Part shown: piece after piece, positions 1 to 5,467 of the stretch | Layout: every line of letters starts with the position of its first letter | Position numbering within the stretch: position 1 is the stretch's first letter | NCBI GenBank assembly: GCA_903832105.1 | Contig: CAILAO010000036.1 | Span: 1 to 5,467 of the forward strand | DNA from: an uncultured Pseudomonadota bacterium | GTDB lineage: Bacteria; Bdellovibrionota_B; Oligoflexia; Oligoflexales; CAILAO01 | Length of the DNA: 5,467 nucleotides | Reading direction: 5' to 3' | Notes under the pieces: generated by a model | The model's input: the letters and a program-made list of their open reading frames with translations, nothing else | The model's database searches: none | What the model was told of the DNA's origin: nothing | Made by a program: the position numbers and the translations under genes

Positions 1-69
1 CATGAGGTCGTCCGAATCGCCGTGGAGTTTCGCGGCAACGAACTTTGGCTTCAGGAAGCTCCGCCGTAA
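1..69 (+). CDS. C-terminal tail of an upstream gene (partial, unidentified)
   Basis: Frame 1 is open from the window edge to a TAA at 67-69 and gives 22 residues, including the stretch VVRIAVEFRGNELWLQEAPP. This alternation of hydrophobic and charged residues looks like a real beta-rich protein end. Its codons mostly end in G or C, and the first 70 bases are 57% G+C, higher than most of the cluster downstream. The other two forward frames are also largely open here, so the frame choice rests on codon use and peptide character only. The function cannot be told from 22 residues. If real, it marks the boundary between a neighbouring gene and the cluster. Confidence 0.4.
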   Translation, partial: HEVVRIAVEFRGNELWLQEAPP

Positions 70-302
70 TGTGTGCCTATCAGGGCGATTCGAAAATGAA
101 TATCAGGGCAAAAAAATATGTTGACGAAAATGCAATCTTCCGTATGGTGGGATCTGAACGATGAGCATGGAGAAAGTTTACAGGACGGGTTACAACGGTA
201 TTTTCGTTTTTTACGATTATGAATGACCTCATCAAAGTTTGGAAGATCGTGTTCCCAGGGGCGTTCATTTTATGGCGCACTAATGATCCACCTTATTATT
301 GA
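69..302 (+). pseudogene. Possible decayed small gene with one in-frame TGA
   Basis: An ATG at 69-71 overlaps the preceding TAA (TAATG), a usual arrangement for translational coupling, and AGGAAG lies at 53-58. The frame encodes 31 residues starting MCAYQGDSKMNIRAKKYVD and stops at TGA 162-164. The same frame then continues open to TGA 300-302, ending with the protein-like NDLIKVWKIVFPGAFILWR followed by TNDPPYY. Read through, it would be about 77 residues. A downstream ATG at 219 could start the second half alone (27 residues). No family is recognised. A single stop in a stretch this short can occur by chance, so this may simply be non-coding spacer. The opposite-strand frame over 80-280 looks no better. 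Confidence 0.2.
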
Positions 303-313
303 CGAATTTTGGT

Positions 314-331
314 CTTGACAATAGGGTCAAG
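314..331. promoter_or_regulatory. Inverted repeat overlapping the -35 box (possible operator)
   Basis: CTTGAC at 314-319 and GTCAAG at 326-331 are perfect reverse complements separated by the six bases AATAGG. The palindrome overlaps the TTGACA box, so a dimeric regulator bound here would compete with or influence RNA polymerase. Six-base arms can occur by chance. The position is what makes it worth listing. No regulator gene is visible in the window. Confidence 0.3.
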
Positions 332-354
332 CATACACAGATATTGTCTATAAA
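315..354 (+). promoter_or_regulatory. Candidate sigma70-type promoter for the operon
   Basis: A perfect -35 consensus TTGACA lies at 315-320. The best -10 candidate at tolerable spacing is GATATT at 340-345 (4 of 6 matches, 19-bp spacer). A better box, TATAAA, lies at 349-354 but is 28 bp from TTGACA, so it would need another -35. Either would start transcription close to 352-361. That leaves a leader of some 35-45 bases before ATG 397 and almost none before ATG 367. The -35 is strong by sequence; the pairing with a -10 is uncertain. Confidence 0.4.
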
Positions 355-385
355 TTTTTCATTTCAATGAGACTGAACCAGTACC

Positions 386-393
386 AGAGAGGA
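386..393 (+). promoter_or_regulatory. Ribosome binding site that decides the start of the large gene
   Basis: AGAGAGGA lies 3 bases before ATG 397 and 6 bases before ATG 400. Measured from its GAGG core (389-392), the spacings are 4 and 7. The upstream in-frame ATG at 367 is preceded only by AT-rich sequence with no purine-rich site. The start is therefore placed at 397, with 400 equally possible, rather than 367. Confidence 0.6.
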
Positions 394-396
394 CAA

Positions 397-3300
397 ATGA
401 TGAAAATAGAAGCAGAAGTATTCAAAGTAGTACGACCATGCAGGTCAATATTTGCAATATGTAGTCTAATTTTCCTTCTTGCCTCTTTCTTTTGCAAATA
501 TACATTGACTGACGCCGCAGCGCCTTATTCAGAGAGCGAAGAGTACTGGCGTACATTTCGTTATCAGAATCCTTTTTTTGTTCAGGATCTTATTTTGTCT
601 TCGCCTTTGAATGATGGATCGCGATTGTTGATTCTCAGCGAACCACCTCCCTTGCTCTTTGGAAAGATTGAAGAGACATTAAAAGAGGCTTTTGGTGATG
701 CTTACAAAGGGCATGATGTGTACACGCAGAAGATCGGTTTTGATGGGTGGGTAAAAGACATTGTTGTAAGCCTTTCGTATAGCAAGGATTCTGAGTGGCG
801 TCTCGAACATGATATAGCCACGCTCCATCAGAAAATTTTTGGTACTGACTACAAAGCAGGGTATCGGCTGTTCGATGTAAAATCGTGGTCGCTGGCGGTT
901 ACATTGAAGCGAAGAAACGGAGCACCTCCTGATCTCAAAATATCGGCCAATTCAATTAATGAGTGGCTTTTCGAAAAACCGGTCGGGTTAGTTGAAATAA
1001 CTGCGGGCACAGTAGGATTTCAATCTTTATCCGATAAGCCAGTGACCCTTGAAGAAGCTTTCAATTCCAGGGGCGTTGGTGTGTTTTATAGCGTCGATCC
1101 TGGATTAGTTGTTCTTATCATTGACCGAGATCGTAAACTCAACGAGGACAAAGCATATCTTCGCCAATTTTGTCTTGATACCGATGCCATTATCGGCGCA
1201 ATTGCGATGACGGATGACAAGTCAAATAAGCTTGCGATTATTGGTCGAGAACGAGACACCGCATTATCCGAAATGCCGCCGCTTCGCGTGGAAACAATTC
1301 TTACTCTCGCTGCCACTAATGAAGAAAATCTTGCGCAAAGCTATGAAAGAAACCTCCCTCTCGCTGATAAGACAACAGATCAGGAGTTAGTGAAATTCGT
1401 TGAAACAGGAGAAGAAAATAATTCGCGAGATGGGGCAAGCAATGTAGATTGGGCTCCAATTCTGTTGAGCCATGACTTGACCCACACTGAATATGGCAAC
1501 CTGCTGAACATTACGGATCAAATTCTCAAAAGTTGGTCTATGTCCAATATCATCAAATATGGTAATTTCCCCTATCGCGCACCGTTTGAGTTTCCATTTA
1601 TTCAAGGAGTTACAAAGTTTTTATACGAATACCTCAAATATTCTCCACTTACATTCAACTGGAATACGGCTGGTTTTGGCTCATGGGTGCCATTTGGAAA
1701 ATATAATATATTTGCACTGCACCACACGGGAGCATTACCCGTGTCCTATATCATTGACAACATCGACAATGTCAATTTTGCCACCGCTGCTGATTCCGAA
1801 GCAAAATTTATTGAGGCCGAGGATAGATATTGGCAATTTTTTGCCGAGTTACGAGATCCTAATCTCAATCGCGCTGCGCAATATGCAGCCCTACACGTCA
1901 TATTTCGTAAATATGGAGTAAGAGCGGATCGCGAAGAACCCAAACCATCCCTTGAAGAGTATGAACAACGTTGGAAAGCTTTAGAACTTGAAACACGTGA
2001 CGCTTTAAATACTGCGATAGAACATTCTGATTTATCAAAATTGCAACTCGTAGCTTCGTTAAAAGCAAGGAAATGCTTGTCAATATTCAAGGTAAATTCT
2101 CTACAGAATTGGTTACATAATAAGGATGCCATTCTTTCCGAAATCAATACATTCCGAACCTCAGAACATTCACTGTACGACTTAGCTAAACTTTTCGTAG
2201 ATTCTCGGTCGTATTTGAAAGCACTCTCCGACACCTACGAATCTAAAAAAACCCAATTTACGATTGCTTCAAATCAGCGTGATAACAAGATTGAAGAATT
2301 TAATCGTGATGTGACATATTGTAACTCTCAAAACCAAAGAAGCAGCAATCTCTTCTTGTTGAATTGTAATCCTACACAAATCAACTCTCGCCGAACTAAA
2401 ATCGAACAAGAAGATGCGAGATTGTTTCAACTTCAAAACGAAATTGACGAGTTAGAACAAGAGAAGAGGTCTCTTTCTAATGCCATCAATACTATCCGTG
2501 ATGCGGTCGAGGTGTTTGGTAATTGCAATAAAGCGTGGCGTGGCGTTGTTGCCGAGCAACAGGATTTCTCTGAGGGATTTGTCAAAACCCCGTCTATAGT
2601 GGTTTCAGTAGATTCACAAGATAGTACTGGCGGATACGGCGGTCACAACATAGACGGACGTTCTCTCAAAGTGATTCCAGACAGTTCTGTTAGTCGTGGT
2701 AATTTCTTTTACGACCGTGATATACCTGATGTGCTAAAGATAAACCCGGACGATACGGCAAATGCTGGTGCTGCTGCGAGAGCCTTCGAGCGTCTTCGCC
2801 AAAAGTATTTAAAGGGGTCAGACAGTTACAAGCAGATAGTTGATGACAGAGTACGTTCAGCGCTGACCCAATCGGTAAGGGCAGTTGAGCCAGTTGAGAC
2901 GGCTCTCGCTCGCAATATTCCCTCCGTCAACAAAGGTCGAGGGCTTGGAAGTAGCGGTATAGACCTTGATCGAAATTTCGTTGGTGGAATGCGGGTAGAG
3001 CTTAGTGCGGCAGACGTTCAATGGTTTAACCAGATGGCGGAGACTTCGGCAGCCCAAGTCGTTGTTCAGAAAGTTGAATCAGGACACCGGGTTTTATATA
3101 AGCAGAAAGGAACGGTTGTTGCCATAAAAACAGAAACCCAACCCGCTTTCCAACGGGCGATTGAGCAAGCGGTTGACTTGGCTAGTCGGGACGTGCCGAG
3201 TAAAAAGGGAACAGTTGCTATGGTCTCAGACGGAAGTTTGTCTCAGGGAGACATGCAATCCTTGCAGTTGAGTGCGAATACCCGGCAAACAGCGGTTGTA

Positions 3301-3876
3301 GCGTCAGGAGGAGGTGGTAATCGAAATTTTGTCGATCTCAAGAGAGTTGCTTCAGGAGATAATGAACCACCAAATGGCGGTAAGCCGCCCAATAATAGTG
3401 GAGGTGGAGATGGATTTTTTTCTAATGGGAAAGGTTTATTTCTTCGAGTTTTCAGCCGAAATCGTAATTATGAGCCATTACTGAAGAGAACAGATGCCAA
3501 TTGGGCAGCCGCTCGAGTTATATCACAATATATTATTGCACGAGATAATGGAGGACTTGCGGTCATCAAATTAGAAGTACCATTTCAAAAGAATCCGCCG
3601 GGTGATTTTTTTAATAAAATGGCTGTGCGAATTATTTCGGTTTTTAGACGAAAACCTGAGCAAAAAGACCTCGAAACATTATTTGATGTGAGCTCCAAAT
3701 CATGTGCTCAGGATACCCCCGATGCAACTGTAGCTGATCGGGTTATCAATATTCAACAGGAATATAAAAAGCGTGTGGGGGAAGATGCTGATTTACGCAT
3801 CAGGTTGAAACAGGGAAGTCAGGATATGTATCTCATCGAGATTTTCGTGGACGACGAGCCCTATGAACACGCATGA
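397..3876 (+). CDS. Large exported or membrane-anchored multidomain protein of unknown function
   Basis: This encodes 1159 residues from ATG 397 (1158 from 400, 1169 from 367). The start was chosen on AGAGAGGA at 386-393. Residues 10-33 have basic residues (K10, R13, R16) followed by a hydrophobic run. An Ala-rich stretch at 40-42 could be cut by signal peptidase, or the segment may stay as an anchor; no convincing lipobox is seen. The bulk is therefore probably outside the cytoplasm. Regions visible: an alpha/beta N-terminal part (about 43-340); a Trp/Tyr/Asn-rich part (about 350-455) with DWAPILLS, LLNITDQILKSW and FNWNTAGFGSW; a helical part; a coiled-coil hairpin (about 600-710) whose loop is flanked by C642 and C657; a segment with GGYGGHNIDGR (745-755); a Gly/Pro/Asn linker (969-1010); and a C-terminal domain (1011-1159). 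The first two parts recall conserved uncharacterised bacterial proteins, but no named domain is recognised. The gene overlaps the protease gene by 14 bases, which suggests they work together. Confidence 0.9.
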   Translation: MMKIEAEVFKVVRPCRSIFAICSLIFLLASFFCKYTLTDAAAPYSESEEYWRTFRYQNPFFVQDLILSSPLNDGSRLLILSEPPPLLFGKIEETLKEAFGDAYKGHDVYTQKIGFDGWVKDIVVSLSYSKDSEWRLEHDIATLHQKIFGTDYKAGYRLFDVKSWSLAVTLKRRNGAPPDLKISANSINEWLFEKPVGLVEITAGTVGFQSLSDKPVTLEEAFNSRGVGVFYSVDPGLVVLIIDRDRKLNEDKAYLRQFCLDTDAIIGAIAMTDDKSNKLAIIGRERDTALSEMPPLRVETILTLAATNEENLAQSYERNLPLADKTTDQELVKFVETGEENNSRDGASNVDWAPILLSHDLTHTEYGNLLNITDQILKSWSMSNIIKYGNFPYRAPFEFPFIQGVTKFLYEYLKYSPLTFNWNTAGFGSWVPFGKYNIFALHHTGALPVSYIIDNIDNVNFATAADSEAKFIEAEDRYWQFFAELRDPNLNRAAQYAALHVIFRKYGVRADREEPKPSLEEYEQRWKALELETRDALNTAIEHSDLSKLQLVASLKARKCLSIFKVNSLQNWLHNKDAILSEINTFRTSEHSLYDLAKLFVDSRSYLKALSDTYESKKTQFTIASNQRDNKIEEFNRDVTYCNSQNQRSSNLFLLNCNPTQINSRRTKIEQEDARLFQLQNEIDELEQEKRSLSNAINTIRDAVEVFGNCNKAWRGVVAEQQDFSEGFVKTPSIVVSVDSQDSTGGYGGHNIDGRSLKVIPDSSVSRGNFFYDRDIPDVLKINPDDTANAGAAARAFERLRQKYLKGSDSYKQIVDDRVRSALTQSVRAVEPVETALARNIPSVNKGRGLGSSGIDLDRNFVGGMRVELSAADVQWFNQMAETSAAQVVVQKVESGHRVLYKQKGTVVAIKTETQPAFQRAIEQAVDLASRDVPSKKGTVAMVSDGSLSQGDMQSLQLSANTRQTAVVASGGGGNRNFVDLKRVASGDNEPPNGGKPPNNSGGGDGFFSNGKGLFLRVFSRNRNYEPLLKRTDANWAAARVISQYIIARDNGGLAVIKLEVPFQKNPPGDFFNKMAVRIISVFRRKPEQKDLETLFDVSSKSCAQDTPDATVADRVINIQQEYKKRVGEDADLRIRLKQGSQDMYLIEIFVDDEPYEHA
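2194..2526 (+). other. Coiled-coil hairpin region within the large protein
   Basis: Residues about 600-710 (counted from ATG 397) are rich in E, K, Q, N and R. The second arm keeps hydrophobic residues at heptad-like spacing (L679, I683, L686, L693, I697, I700, V704, F707). The two arms are separated by a polar loop of about 15 residues bounded by C642 and C657, with C710 at the end of the second arm. A disulfide between C642 and C657 would pin the hairpin if the protein is periplasmic. This is read by eye; a coiled-coil predictor was not run. Confidence 0.6.
3863..3876 (+). other. 14-base overlap between the large gene and the protease gene
   Basis: The protease ATG (3863-3865) precedes the TGA of the large gene (3874-3876). 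Only a weak purine stretch (GGACGACGAG) precedes the ATG, so ribosomes finishing the first gene probably initiate the second. This links the amounts of the two proteins. A second ATG at 3873 overlaps the TGA but is in a different frame from the protease. Confidence 0.7.
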
Positions 3877-5260
3877 TTTATTTTCAAAACCGACTCGACC
3901 GCAGGAGTGCGCCATCTTAATTGCACCTCCTTTGGATGTAAATTCATTTGAAAAGGATGTGGAGATGGCGGCAGCATCGATCCCTGCACGAGATGCACGT
4001 GGCGATTATGCCTTTCGAATGGTGAAGGCACTCCCAGAACCGGATGTGCGGAAAGCCTGGGATAAAGATGGGCAAGTCGTTGCTTCGCTTTGCCGTGAGC
4101 TGATATCTGATGCAAGATCTGTAGGGGTTAAAGTTTACGAGGAGGCCAGCCAGGAAAGGTTGATTCAAGTAACGAACGAGAGAATATCGGTTGTGGTGTT
4201 GGTTGCGCATTGGCGGGGTTCGCGAGTCTGCGATACTGACATTCGATTGAGTGAACTTTGGAATGCGCTGACTGCAATTCAAACATCGTCCGACCCATTC
4301 GAACAGCGCATTTTCAATCACCTACAATCAATAGTGTCAAACACCGAGGAGATTCCAAGGGCATCTGAGATAGCTGATGCAATTTCTGCCATAATCTGCA
4401 TGGAAGCCGGCTACCCACCCCCGACACCTGATGATGATGATAGTTTTATGGACGCTCCACCTCGTGCGTCTGCAATCGGAAGGGTACGTGACCGAGTGGA
4501 TAAACTGTTTCCCGATTTTTTGGTACCCGGTAATTGCCTGGAATTTCGGGATGGATATCACAAAGCTTCTGCTGTTGCTGATATGTTTCCCCCAAATTGG
4601 AGTGGCGTGGTTGAACTTGCGGTGTGTCACTCATTATATCTGGCTGAGGTCATTAAATCAGGGAGAGATGATCGTCGTATTTTAACCAATGAACTGGCGA
4701 AACAACCGGAACGGTGTATTCCAGAGCTATGTGAGACGTTTCTTCGGCTTTCTTCAGGCGATCAGAATTATATCAAACTTCGCTTGGAAGTTTTTGCTGC
4801 GTACTCGCAAGCTCTTTCGTCTAACTATAAAAGGAGATCGTATATGCTGTCAAAAAATGTACATAAAGCTTTAGAACGAGTTACAACATCATCTTCAAAG
4901 GACTTCGGTTCGAGAGGAGGAGTTTCTCTCTCAAAGGATTTTAAAACTATTCAATCAAACAGTCAAAGTTTCTTCTATGTTGCTGCCGTGATGTGTGTAC
5001 TAATCTTTGTACTGGTTATTTACCTTATCCTGAAAAATCAAAATAACGTCACTTATCTGACCGCAATCTACGCAATAGGAGGTGCTAGTCTTGCTGGGTT
5101 AGTAACTTTGATGATTAAAATCGGCAAGGCGTATGTTGAATCCAGCGTCATATTGATCATTATATTCAATCTGCCAAAAGATGACGTTCTTCCGGCGTTG
5201 AAGGCTCTTCGGTCTGACAAGGACAAGCCAACTGATACACAAAAATCTCAAAAGCAATAA
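3863..5260 (+). CDS. CHAT-like (caspase-fold) cysteine protease with a C-terminal two-helix membrane hairpin
   Basis: The product is 465 residues. A hydrophobic strand ends in the His motif VVVLVAHWRG (His116). A second block reads LEFRDG (226-231), then a strand and the Cys motif VVELAVCHS (Cys255), followed by LAEVIK and later GDQNYI (299-304). Strand-His-Gly plus strand-Cys-Ser is the pattern of CHAT proteases, relatives of caspases and separase that use a His/Cys dyad, so proteolysis of a specific partner is the likely role. His and Cys are 139 residues apart, with a Pro/Asp-rich insert (185-200) between them. Residues 370-390 and 396-418 are membrane helices joined by a short loop, so both ends should be cytoplasmic. 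The tail after about 439 is charged. The start at 3863 lies inside the end of the preceding gene, has no strong ribosome site and is probably translationally coupled. The substrate is unknown. The CHAT assignment is by motif, not by search. Confidence 0.75.
   Translation: MNTHDLFSKPTRPQECAILIAPPLDVNSFEKDVEMAAASIPARDARGDYAFRMVKALPEPDVRKAWDKDGQVVASLCRELISDARSVGVKVYEEASQERLIQVTNERISVVVLVAHWRGSRVCDTDIRLSELWNALTAIQTSSDPFEQRIFNHLQSIVSNTEEIPRASEIADAISAIICMEAGYPPPTPDDDDSFMDAPPRASAIGRVRDRVDKLFPDFLVPGNCLEFRDGYHKASAVADMFPPNWSGVVELAVCHSLYLAEVIKSGRDDRRILTNELAKQPERCIPELCETFLRLSSGDQNYIKLRLEVFAAYSQALSSNYKRRSYMLSKNVHKALERVTTSSSKDFGSRGGVSLSKDFKTIQSNSQSFFYVAAVMCVLIFVLVIYLILKNQNNVTYLTAIYAIGGASLAGLVTLMIKIGKAYVESSVILIIIFNLPKDDVLPALKALRSDKDKPTDTQKSQKQ
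4831..4846 (+). promoter_or_regulatory. Internal ribosome binding site and in-frame ATG inside the protease gene
   Basis: AAGGAGAT at 4831-4838 lies ahead of ATG 4844-4846. There are seven bases between the AGGAG core and the ATG, which is close to ideal. The ATG is codon 328, in frame, so initiation here would make a 138-residue product (4844-5260) containing only the linker, the two membrane helices and the charged tail, without the protease domain. The site is stronger than the one before the full-length start. The residues YKRRSYM require similar bases anyway, so chance cannot be excluded. Confidence 0.45.
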
Positions 5261-5284
5261 ATTATTAAAACTCAAATCATAAAA

Positions 5285-5293
5285 AAGGAGGAG
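5285..5293 (+). promoter_or_regulatory. Strong ribosome binding site for the repeat protein
   Basis: AAGGAGGAG lies just before ATG 5297. The AGGAGG core (5286-5291) has a five-base spacer. This is the best Shine-Dalgarno in the window and suggests that the third protein is made independently of, and perhaps in excess over, the first two. The 36-base gap from 5261 to 5296 has no hairpin that could act as a terminator. Confidence 0.8.
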
Positions 5294-5296
5294 ACT

Positions 5297-5467
5297 ATGA
5301 AGATCACAAAGGTCATCATCAGTATTCTTGTTATCACTCAAGGGATCACTTTCTATCTATGCTTTTCATTGAATAACAGCCATCAAAAGCTTGCTGCCGA
5401 GCTTGACCGGGTCAATTCTTCATTGAATAACAGCCATCAAAAGCTTGCTGCCGAGTTTGACCGGGTC
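5297..5467 (+). CDS. Small membrane protein with 18-residue tandem repeats (cut by the window end)
   Basis: Fifty-seven codons are visible, still open at the edge. The product begins MKITKVIISILVITQGITF. It has two Lys (K2, K5) and a hydrophobic segment to about residue 23, then repeats of SLNNSHQKLAAELDRVNS. The leader can be a signal peptide or an uncleaved anchor, and either would place the repeats outside the cytoplasm. Leu and Val recur at spacings of 7, 4, 3 and 4, so the 18-residue unit fits an 11+7 coiled-coil phase. The protein is thus probably a rod- or tether-like helix projecting from the membrane. It follows the protease gene by 36 bases with an excellent ribosome site. No family is recognised, and total length and repeat number are unknown because the gene is truncated here. 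Confidence 0.75.
   Translation, partial: MKITKVIISILVITQGITFYLCFSLNNSHQKLAAELDRVNSSLNNSHQKLAAEFDRV
5365..5467 (+). repeat. 54-bp in-frame tandem repeat (about 1.9 copies visible)
   Basis: Unit 1 spans 5365-5418 and unit 2 runs from 5419 to the window edge (49 bases seen). Over those 49 bases they differ only at 5402 versus 5456 (C to T), which changes Leu to Phe. The period is a multiple of three, so gain or loss of units would lengthen or shorten the protein without breaking the frame. Such near identity points to recent duplication or ongoing homogenisation. The array may continue beyond the window. Confidence 0.9.

Larger units (their letters stand above)
70..396 (+). other. Upstream region of the operon
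   Basis: These roughly 330 bases contain no convincing intact gene. They hold a 9-bp direct repeat TATCAGGGC (78-86 and 101-109), the interrupted small frame described separately, and near the right end the promoter-like boxes and inverted repeat listed below. The last 60 bases before the large gene are AT-rich. No hairpin followed by a T run that would serve as a terminator for the upstream gene was found. Confidence 0.5.

Noticed and set aside
78..109. Direct repeat TATCAGGGC as an iteron or attachment site
   Set aside because: There are only two 9-bp copies, with no integrase gene or other copies in the window. It is too weak to call.
80..280. 66-codon open frame on the - strand in the upstream region
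   Set aside because: It has no recognisable family and sits in a spacer where several frames are open by chance. It was considered as an antitoxin-like small gene, but nothing supports that.
367..396. Earlier start of the large gene at ATG 367
   Set aside because: There is no Shine-Dalgarno before it, and it would lie almost at the predicted transcription start. AGAGAGGA at 386-393 supports 397 or 400.
415..500. Lipoprotein signal at the N-terminus of the large protein (Cys15, Cys22 or Cys33)
   Set aside because: The residues before each Cys do not fit a good lipobox (for example SFFC), so an ordinary signal peptide or anchor is more likely.
1746..2234. 162-codon open frame on the - strand
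   Set aside because: It lies wholly inside the large + strand gene, has a Ser/Arg/Cys-rich shadow-like composition and no ribosome site that I can see.
3944..4321. 125-codon open frame on the - strand
   Set aside because: It is antisense to the protease gene across its His-motif region and has the Cys/His/Arg-rich composition of an antisense shadow.
5150..5175. Third membrane helix in the protease protein (residues about 428-437)
   Set aside because: The hydrophobic run is only about ten residues and is broken by Asn and Pro, too short to span a membrane. It may lie along the surface.
5365..5467. CRISPR array or diversity-generating variable repeat
   Set aside because: The units are directly adjacent with no spacers, keep one reading frame and differ by one C-to-T change. 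This is a coding tandem repeat.

Overview
The window is bacterial DNA read almost entirely on the + strand. It holds one compact gene cluster: an upstream stretch of about 330 bases with promoter-like signals, a very large gene for an exported or membrane-anchored protein (397-3876), a gene for a membrane-tethered CHAT-like (caspase-fold) cysteine protease (3863-5260), and the start of a third gene (5297 to the window edge). The third gene encodes a small membrane protein carrying a nearly perfect 54-bp (18-residue) tandem repeat. The first two genes overlap by 14 bases. The third follows after a 36-base gap and has a strong ribosome binding site. No terminator is visible between them, so they look like one operon.

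The host cannot be named. Shine-Dalgarno sites and overlapping genes show it is bacterial. Sampled lines of the two large genes range from about 30 to 53% G+C. The first 70 bases, which look like the tail of an upstream gene, are 57% G+C (40 of 70 counted). Exported proteins with Cys pairs would suit a Gram-negative cell, but this is inference.

Layout. 1-69: probable end of an upstream coding region. 69-302: a weak reading frame interrupted by one TGA, coupled to the previous stop as TAATG, possibly a decayed gene. 303-396: leader with TTGACA, an inverted repeat overlapping it, and an AT-rich stretch with TATAAA. 397-3876: large protein with an N-terminal hydrophobic segment, several unrecognised domains, a coiled-coil hairpin with a Cys pair, a Gly/Pro/Asn-rich linker and a compact C-terminal domain. 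3863-5260: CHAT-like domain (His116, Cys255), then a two-helix membrane hairpin. A well-placed internal Shine-Dalgarno and ATG lie exactly at the domain boundary. 5297-5467+: membrane anchor plus coiled-coil-like repeats.

Working model (inference): the large protein and the repeat protein sit on the outer face of the inner membrane, while the protease is held on the cytoplasmic face by its hairpin. The three would form an envelope-sensing device that controls a cytosolic caspase-like protease, as might be expected of a signalling, stress or immunity module. No known named system with this gene set is recognised from the sequence alone.
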